Assembly: GCA_038521825.1 (NCBI GenBank)
Contig: JBCBKL010000010.1
Coordinates: forward strand, 1-64,000
Reading direction: 5' to 3'
Length of the DNA stretch: 64,000 nucleotides
Source of the DNA: JBCBKL01 sp038521825
GTDB taxonomy: Bacteria > Pseudomonadota > Alphaproteobacteria > Rhodobacterales > Rhodobacteraceae
Shown: positions 58,956 through 64,000 of the stretch, piece after piece
Numbering within the stretch: the first letter of the stretch is position 1
Layout of the letters: every line of letters starts with the position of its first letter
Notes under the pieces: generated by a model
Databases searched by the model: none
Told to the model about the DNA's origin: nothing
Seen by the model: only the letters and a program-made list of their open reading frames with translations
Position numbers and translations under genes: made by a program

Positions 58956-59132
58956 TCAGTCCAGTTTGCGCGCCTCATCGATCAACATGATCGGTATGCC
59001 ATTACGAATGGGAAAGGCCAGTGCCGCAGGTTTTGAGATCAGCTCCTGGTTCTCGGCATCGTAGCTGAGGGTCTGATGAGTAACCGGGCAGATCAGCGCC
59101 TCCAACACTCTGCGGTCGGCTTCGGTATTCAT
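58956..59132 (-). CDS. Trm112-family small zinc-ribbon-like protein
   Basis: This 58-residue frame is MNTEADRRVLEALICPVTHQ with the continuing pattern TLSYDAENQELISKPAALAF and PIRNGIPIMLIDEARKLD. The Trm112 family (bacterial YcaR) has PIRDGIPIMLxxEAR as its hallmark. The first Cys is present (Cys15), but other metal ligands are missing, as in many bacterial members. Its ATG overlaps the stop of the LON-domain gene (59129-59132). It may help a methyltransferase, as eukaryotic Trm112 does; bacterial roles are little known. Confidence 0.88.
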   Translation of the reverse strand: MNTEADRRVLEALICPVTHQTLSYDAENQELISKPAALAFPIRNGIPIMLIDEARKLD

Positions 59133-59773
59133 TGCATAACCTCGCCTTCGGCCCCACCGCGCAGTAAGAACTCAATCAATGTAACAAGGGTTTCGCGCCG
59201 GGTTGACAGCGACGGCGCCTCGAGCAGCGCCTGTTTGTCCTCGGGCTCGAAATCCAACATCATCGAAAGGGAATTGATCAGCAATTCATCCTCCGCGCCT
59301 TTTAGGGTATCCCAGTCAGCGGACAGCGAACGCGCGTCGAAGTAGCGGCCTAGAAGCTCCATGAAAACTTCGCGGTCAAAGCTGCTGTCGCCTTCGGTCT
59401 GACCTAGATCCCGGGCGAACCCCTCCCAGGTGATCTCGCAGCGGCGGTATGGCGTGAAACCATTGACCTCGTTAAGCACCCGAAATCGGGAAATCCCGGT
59501 CAAAGTGATGAGATAGCGATTGTCCTCGGTTTCCGAGAACTGCGTCACCCGACCAGCACATCCTATGGTATGCAAACCCGGTCCACCGCGCCCCGGCACC
59601 TCGTTTGGCTGTACCATCCCGATCAGACGTTCCGAGGTCTTCAATGCGTCGTCCAGCATCTGAAGATATCGGGGCTCGAAAATGTGCAGCGGCAGACGGG
59701 ACCGCGGCAGAAGCAGCGCGCCCGGCAAGGGAAAGATAGGGATAACACCCGGTAAGTCGGCCGCTTTTAACAT
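59129..59773 (-). CDS. LON substrate-binding domain protein
   Basis: The 214-residue protein is an isolated N-terminal LON domain: IPIFPLPGALLLPRSRLPLH, IFEPRYLQMLDDALKT, GCAGRVTQFSETEDNRYLITL and FEPEDKQALLEAPSLSTRRE. The AAA and protease domains of Lon are absent. Stand-alone members bind peptides in unknown pathways; eukaryotic relatives include cereblon. It follows the CnoX-like gene by 26 bases and overlaps Trm112. Confidence 0.9.
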   Translation of the reverse strand: MLKAADLPGVIPIFPLPGALLLPRSRLPLHIFEPRYLQMLDDALKTSERLIGMVQPNEVPGRGGPGLHTIGCAGRVTQFSETEDNRYLITLTGISRFRVLNEVNGFTPYRRCEITWEGFARDLGQTEGDSSFDREVFMELLGRYFDARSLSADWDTLKGAEDELLINSLSMMLDFEPEDKQALLEAPSLSTRRETLVTLIEFLLRGGAEGEVMQ

Positions 59774-59799
59774 ACCTGGAAGGTAGCCCAGCGCGTGCT

Positions 59800-60714
59800 T
59801 TAGGCAAATATCATCGAGCTGAGTTTTCGCCGTCCGTTCAATACGATGGGGTCATTCGGCTTGAGGGCGTCAAAGATTGTGAACAGCAGATCCTTTGCTG
59901 CACCGTCGTTCCAATCGCGGTCGCGGCGGAAGAGTTCCAAAAGTTCCGCGACGGCTTCTTCGGTCTGTCCGTTCGCCTGAAGCGCTTGGGCGAGATCATA
60001 CCGCGCCTGTTGGTTTTCAGGATCGACATCGACGCTCGCGCGCAGCTCTGCCAAGGGGCCAGCATCAGCTGCCTGCCGCGCCAGTTGCAACTGAGCGGCC
60101 GCCGCATCAATCGCTGCGTCGTCCGAAATCTCGGCCGGAGCACCATTCAGGATGGCTTCGGCCTGATCAAGGTCTTCCATCGCGATATGCGCCCGTACGA
60201 GACCGCCGTAGGCACCAGCGTGGTTCGGGTCTTCGCCAAGGATGGCCGCAAATGTCTGCGCCGCATCGACAGCGGCACCCTGGGTCAGCATCTCCTCGGC
60301 CGCCGCAACCGCGTCGTTGAGTGTGTCGCCTTGGGTTTCGCCGCCCGACGCCTTGATGACGCGATCAACGAATGCCGTGATTTCGGATTGCGGCAGGGCC
60401 CCCTGAAAACCATCGATGGGCTGGCCGTTGTGGAACGCATAAACCGTCGGGATCGATTGGATCTGCAGCTGGCCCGCGATCATCTGGGCCTCGTCCACGT
60501 TGACCTTGACCATCTTGACCGCACCCTTAGCAGCTTTCACCGCCTCTTCGAGCATCGGCCCAAGCGTTTTGCAGGGCCCGCACCACGGCGCCCAGAAATC
60601 CACAATGACAGGCACTGTTCGGGAAGTTTCGACCACGTCTGCCATGAACGTGGCCTCAGAGCTGTCCTTGATCAGGTCGGCATCTGATGGGGCACTCGAA
60701 AGTCCCAAGTCCAT
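59800..60714 (-). CDS. Thioredoxin-domain co-chaperone, CnoX/YbbN-like
   Basis: The 304-residue protein joins a thioredoxin domain (residues about 1-125; active site Cys45-Gly-Pro-Cys48 in FWAPWCGPCKTL, cis-Pro IQSIPTVYAF) to a C-terminal TPR-like region (GAYGGLVRAHIAMEDLDQAE; QARYDLAQALQANGQTEEAV). CnoX holds unfolded proteins and passes them to GroEL or DnaK. ATG 60714 behind GGGGAG is used; an earlier GTG at 60738 is possible. The redox-active CGPC, unlike the SxxC of E. coli YbbN, suggests reductase activity, as in Caulobacter CnoX. Confidence 0.92.
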   Translation of the reverse strand: MDLGLSSAPSDADLIKDSSEATFMADVVETSRTVPVIVDFWAPWCGPCKTLGPMLEEAVKAAKGAVKMVKVNVDEAQMIAGQLQIQSIPTVYAFHNGQPIDGFQGALPQSEITAFVDRVIKASGGETQGDTLNDAVAAAEEMLTQGAAVDAAQTFAAILGEDPNHAGAYGGLVRAHIAMEDLDQAEAILNGAPAEISDDAAIDAAAAQLQLARQAADAGPLAELRASVDVDPENQQARYDLAQALQANGQTEEAVAELLELFRRDRDWNDGAAKDLLFTIFDALKPNDPIVLNGRRKLSSMIFA

Positions 60715-60759
60715 GTTGTCACTCCCCTCGGCTTTCACGGTTGCGCCTTATATGGACCT

Positions 60760-61224
60760 CTAGGCAGCTGGTGCCAAGCCCGGAAGATCAAGCCGCAAGA
60801 GCGGCAGGGTTCGGCCAACAATGGCCTCTGATGCGACCTGACCTACGATGCGCGCACCCATTCTTTCGTAGAAGGGTGCAGCACCTGGGTCGGCCTCAAT
60901 CATCATATGCGATGCATGTTTGTCGCGCGCCCGGTCGATGGCCCAGCGCATCAGGGCACGGCCGACGCCTTTTCCCATGGCGTCAGGATCGACGAAAAGC
61001 TTATCCAAGCTTGCCGTTTCGCTTTGTATCTCAAGCTTGCAAACACCTTGAATGAGTCGATTGGCAAACACGACGATGTCCGACGTCTCAAAGTCCCGCG
61101 GCGTCAGACGCAGTGCATCCCGGCAGGCTGCCATAAAGGCTGCATCATAGCCCCAATGCGCCTTTGACCGCAGGATCATCGGATTGAGGGACGGCAGATC
61201 TTCGACCGTTGCGGGCCGGATCAC
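60760..61224 (-). CDS. GNAT-family N-acetyltransferase
   Basis: The 154-residue protein starts at GTG 61224, overlapping the xthA stop (GTGA). It has the GNAT core: VIRPATVEDLPSLNPMI, the acetyl-CoA binding loop VDPDAMGKGVGRALMRWAID, and HMMIEADPGAAPFYERMGAR. The substrate is unknown. The family includes many amino-acid or protein acetyltransferases. It lies between xthA and the CnoX-like gene in one directional run. Confidence 0.86.
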   Translation of the reverse strand: MIRPATVEDLPSLNPMILRSKAHWGYDAAFMAACRDALRLTPRDFETSDIVVFANRLIQGVCKLEIQSETASLDKLFVDPDAMGKGVGRALMRWAIDRARDKHASHMMIEADPGAAPFYERMGARIVGQVASEAIVGRTLPLLRLDLPGLAPAA

Positions 61225-62009
61225 AGATCGAATGTTGCAAAAACTGGGGCATGATCGCTGGGTTTTTCCCAACCGCGGGCATCACGCAAAATACGGCTGG
61301 AATGCCCGGCATTCGCGATATCGGGTGTGGCCCAGATGTGATCCAGCCTTCGGCCCTTGTCGGCCGCATCCCAGTTGGGCGATCGGTAAGACCACCACGA
61401 ATAAAGATTGCCCTCGGGGATATCCTTGCGGGTGATGTCGACCCATCCACCGGCATCCTGTGTTTCGGCCAGATGTTCGACCTCAACGGGCGTGTGGCTG
61501 ACGACCTTCAAAAGCTGTTTGTGGCTCCACACGTCGTCTTCGCGCGGGGCGATGTTCAGATCGCCGACGAGGATCGATTTGGCCGGCTTATCCGTATGGA
61601 ACCAGTCGCGCATGTCGGTCAGGTAATCGAGTTTCTGACCGAACTTCTCGTTCTTGTCCCGGTCCGGAATGTCACCGCCCGCAGGCACATAGAAGTTGTG
61701 GATCACCGCGCCATTCTCAAGCCGTCCGGCCACGTGTCGTGCGTGGCCGAGCTGCGCAAAGTCCTGATCGCCGATATCCTCGATTGGCAGCTTCGACAGG
61801 ATCGCGACACCGTTGTAACCCTTCTGCCCACGCGCGATCATGTGCGCATAGCCAAGAGCCGCGAACCCTTCGAGCGGGATCTTTTCAATCGGGCTTTTAC
61901 ATTCCTGAAGGCACAGCACGTCGGGTGCATGTTCTTCCAACAGCTTCAGCACGATGGGTTCACGCAAGCGAACCGAATTGATGTTCCAAGTGGCAAGGGT
62001 AAACGGCAT
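61221..62009 (-). CDS. xthA: Exodeoxyribonuclease III
   Basis: The 262-residue protein is an EEP-fold AP endonuclease and 3'-5' exonuclease of base excision repair. It begins FTLATWNINSVRLRE, has the metal ligand Glu in VLCLQECKSP, FYVPAGGDIPD, LVGDLNIAPREDDVW, and RLDHIWATPDIAN and SDHAPVFATFDL at the end. All catalytic residues are intact, unlike the related-fold gene at 10557. GNAT follows with an overlap. Confidence 0.96.
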   Translation of the reverse strand: MPFTLATWNINSVRLREPIVLKLLEEHAPDVLCLQECKSPIEKIPLEGFAALGYAHMIARGQKGYNGVAILSKLPIEDIGDQDFAQLGHARHVAGRLENGAVIHNFYVPAGGDIPDRDKNEKFGQKLDYLTDMRDWFHTDKPAKSILVGDLNIAPREDDVWSHKQLLKVVSHTPVEVEHLAETQDAGGWVDITRKDIPEGNLYSWWSYRSPNWDAADKGRRLDHIWATPDIANAGHSSRILRDARGWEKPSDHAPVFATFDL

Positions 62010-62021
62010 GGGACGCTCCGG

Positions 62022-62681
62022 TCAGTGGCCCACCAAGCCAAACCATATCCCGAGCCCGCCGACAAGGATGAGGCTGAATGCCCAGACCGCCTCGAGGTCA
62101 AACCAGGTGCGAGACAGAAAGCGCAAGCCAAGCCAGTGGTAGATTGCCAATGCCATCGCCCCGCCAGCAACGACCATCGCAGCCATGTGCAGCGCTGCGA
62201 CAGCCAGTGCGAGGCCAGCATTGCGACCCAGCAGAACCCCGGCTGCGGCATGTCCGCCCTGCAGTTCATCCGGGCCGCAAAGCCCCAGATAGATCGGTAC
62301 GATCATCAGCCCGGCACCGTGCGCGATTGCAACCAGGAACGACCACAGCGCCAGTCGATGCGGGGGAACCCGTGCGAGAAAACGGGGATGGCGGCGCGTG
62401 ATCAGTATCCAAAGGCCAAGAGTAACAAGCAGCAGCCCGGCACCGATCTGTATCTCGGACTGCCATCGCAGCAGCGTACCAAGTGCCACAAAGGGCAACA
62501 AAATCACCAACACAGCGGCAAAGTGGCCAACAGCAAGCGCGGCCAAGGCTGAGAAAAGCGCGCCTTGCCGCCGCTCCATCAGGGCGGAGGAAACCGCAAG
62601 CGGCCAGCCCATGCCGGGGCTCAGGCCGTGATAGAGGCCGCTCAGCACAACGGCGAGCCAAAGGCCCGCCGTCGTTGTCAT
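62022..62681 (-). CDS. Multi-span membrane protein of unknown function
   Basis: The roughly 219-residue protein has about six hydrophobic helices. Noteworthy are HGLSPGMGWPLAV near the N terminus and AHGAGLMIVPIYLG in the middle, His-containing helices resembling those of NicO/RcnA-type or cytochrome-c-biogenesis-like (DsbD/SafE) transporters, but I cannot place it in either. A TTG at 62693 would add four residues. It lies between the methanethiol oxidase and xthA genes, close enough (15 bases) to be cotranscribed with the former. Confidence 0.7.
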   Translation of the reverse strand: MTTTAGLWLAVVLSGLYHGLSPGMGWPLAVSSALMERRQGALFSALAALAVGHFAAVLVILLPFVALGTLLRWQSEIQIGAGLLLVTLGLWILITRRHPRFLARVPPHRLALWSFLVAIAHGAGLMIVPIYLGLCGPDELQGGHAAAGVLLGRNAGLALAVAALHMAAMVVAGGAMALAIYHWLGLRFLSRTWFDLEAVWAFSLILVGGLGIWFGLVGH

Positions 62682-62696
62682 CAGATCGGCCAATCG

Positions 62697-64000
62697 TCAG
62701 ACCGATGGATAGCAGAAGCTGTCGGTGGAACAGTCCCCGCCCTCAAGGCGGATCTGGTGCGCTCGGTAACCCTCCGGGAATTCGACCCAGAACTTTTCGT
62801 TCAACGCCAGGCCGCCATCTTCGCCGACATCGGCCATGACCATCGCCGCGCCCCTCTCTCCGGGATAGAACTGATCGTCCCAAGTCGAATAGAGCGAGTT
62901 GGTCCAATAGACCCGCTTCCCGTCCCGACTGATCTCGACCATCTGCGGTCCATAGCCAAAATCCTGCCCGTTGGGGTGCTTGGTCTTCTTGACGATGCCA
63001 CCGATTTCGATCTTGCCCGCAAGCTTGGGGTTCATCGGATCGGACACATCGTATTGATGCAACTCGCCCAGCCCCCAGCATGCCACGTAGAGGAACCGGT
63101 CATCGAGGCTGAGGTCGATATCGGTGACCAGTGGCGGGCAGGCCCCAAAGCCCTTCAGAAGTTCGGGCAAATCGTCTGCATCCGCGGGTACCGGGTCAAT
63201 TGTGATAGTCTTTTTGGCCTCGAAAGTCCCGTCATCCTTGCGCCACCAGGTAAAGATCGCACCCTGCAGATTCGTGGTATCCACCACAACACCGCAGAAC
63301 CCATATTCCTTAACCGGATCATGCGCGGGTCGGATTTCGAGCGCCATCTGGTGATTGGCACCAAGATCGATGGTTTGAATGTTCTTGCGGGCCCGCAGAT
63401 CCCAGAAGTGGATCTTGTGGCCGTATTTGTTGCTCAGCAAATCCTCGGGCACTATGCCGTTTTCATATTGCGGGGGCAGGCCCCATTCGCTGCTGACCAT
63501 GTAATCCCGCGGCAGGTTCCACCAGAAATCATAGTGCTTGTCCTGCTCGCCACGTTCGATCTCGTAGCGTCCGATGACGTCGAAGGTCTGGCAATCCATG
63601 ATGAAGATGCCGGGCGGTCCGTCTGTCCCGTCCTTTCCACCGCCGCCGAGTGTCGAGACATAGATGCCCTCGGGGCCGCAGTGGATCGTGTGCGGGCGCG
63701 AATAGCCCGTCTTGGAAAAGATCTCTTCGGGTTCGATGATCTTGTGGATCTTTGCCTCGAGCGGCTCTTTGACGTCGATGATGTAAATGCGGCTCGACCG
63801 GATACCAGGGATAATCAAGTAACGGCGTTCAAGGAATGCATGGCCCGTCAGCGGAGAAAGCGCCGAGGAACAGGCATTCCAACCAAAATGATGAAATTCA
63901 TCGCCCGTATTGGGCATCATGACTTTGTGCAGAATTTTCCCGAAGGTGTCAGACTTGGGATCGACATCCACCACCGCCAGCCCATCCGGCTGGGTGAAAT
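62697..64000 (-). CDS. mtoX: Selenium-binding protein 56 family methanethiol oxidase, N-terminal part outside the window
   Basis: The frame is open to the window edge, so its N-terminus is missing; 433 or so residues of a usual 430-470 are seen. It matches SBP56/MTO: EFHHFGWNACSSAL, RPHTIHCGPEGIYVSTLGG, PRDYMVSSEWGLP, GFGACPPLVTDIDLSLDDRF and YGPQMVEISRDGKRVYWTNS. In marine bacteria such proteins oxidise methanethiol, formed from DMSP or methionine, to formaldehyde, H2S and peroxide with a copper centre in the periplasm. The Cys in the terminal DCSTDSFCYP is conserved in the family. The signal peptide is beyond the edge. Confidence 0.88.
   Translation of the reverse strand, partial: FTQPDGLAVVDVDPKSDTFGKILHKVMMPNTGDEFHHFGWNACSSALSPLTGHAFLERRYLIIPGIRSSRIYIIDVKEPLEAKIHKIIEPEEIFSKTGYSRPHTIHCGPEGIYVSTLGGGGKDGTDGPPGIFIMDCQTFDVIGRYEIERGEQDKHYDFWWNLPRDYMVSSEWGLPPQYENGIVPEDLLSNKYGHKIHFWDLRARKNIQTIDLGANHQMALEIRPAHDPVKEYGFCGVVVDTTNLQGAIFTWWRKDDGTFEAKKTITIDPVPADADDLPELLKGFGACPPLVTDIDLSLDDRFLYVACWGLGELHQYDVSDPMNPKLAGKIEIGGIVKKTKHPNGQDFGYGPQMVEISRDGKRVYWTNSLYSTWDDQFYPGERGAAMVMADVGEDGGLALNEKFWVEFPEGYRAHQIRLEGGDCSTDSFCYPSV

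Noticed and set aside
1..64000. CRISPR arrays, insertion sequences, prophage or toxin-antitoxin pairs
   Set aside because: No regularly spaced repeats, transposases, phage structural genes or toxin pairs were seen on reading both strands.

Overview
This is a chromosomal stretch of an alphaproteobacterium, most likely a marine Rhodobacterales (Roseobacter group). The support is gene content and order rather than an rRNA: rsmB, heparinase-like, purH, lspA, DUF3035 (BamF) and two M16 peptidases in one run; the leuC, leuD, leuB set; two FAD/GcvT demethylases with a homocysteine methyltransferase; a VPLPA-type C-terminal sorting signal; and a methanethiol oxidase. GC is high and coding is dense. 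I see no rRNA, CRISPR array, insertion sequence or prophage. Both ends cut a gene (rlmH at the left, the methanethiol oxidase at the right).

Layout. 2-352: 3' end of rlmH. 527-6392: a tight + strand operon of a 29-residue membrane ORF, XpaC-like, TelA-like, a DUF2927 lipoprotein, an SPFH protein with a GYF_2 tail, a small b561-like membrane protein and a double zinc-ribbon membrane protein. It resembles a membrane-stress (YdjG/YdjI plus TelA/XpaC) assembly without a PspA gene and is the most interesting system here. 6407-6988: SOUL haem-binding protein. 7218-12908: leucine biosynthesis (leuC, leuD, leuB), with a membrane protein and a phosphodiesterase-like protein in between. 12994-15029: a drug/metabolite exporter, a lipid A acyltransferase-like gene and tRNA-Pro(CGG).

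15253-23713 (- strand): rsmB, heparinase-like, purH, lspA, BamF-like lipoprotein and an M16 peptidase pair (one catalytic, one not). 23783-29348: an SDH assembly factor, dapB, rbfA, a DUF2233 protein, truB, DUF1643, an RTX protein and rpsO. pnp lies nearby but on the opposite strand, so the usual rpsO-pnp pair is split. 32319-38972: GDSL esterase, phhA with a divergent Lrp regulator, glycosyltransferase, 1-Cys peroxiredoxin, aldehyde dehydrogenase, pseudouridine synthase and an NTF2-like protein.

38985-46003 (- strand): a likely methylamine/betaine demethylation operon (two FAD+GcvT oxidoreductases, a cupin, a BHMT-like enzyme) headed by an XRE-cupin regulator with a palindromic operator candidate. 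46060-50764: free methionine-R-sulfoxide reductase, thiolase, a STAS/RsbW partner-switching pair, a gamma-glutamyltransferase and hspQ. 51014-64000: an SLT lipoprotein, lolA, ftsK, an aminotransferase, an amidase, a UbiH-type hydroxylase, Trm112, a LON-domain protein, a CnoX-like thioredoxin, a GNAT protein, xthA, a membrane protein and the truncated methanethiol oxidase. Several intergenic inverted repeats are recorded as terminators, operators or structured RNA candidates.
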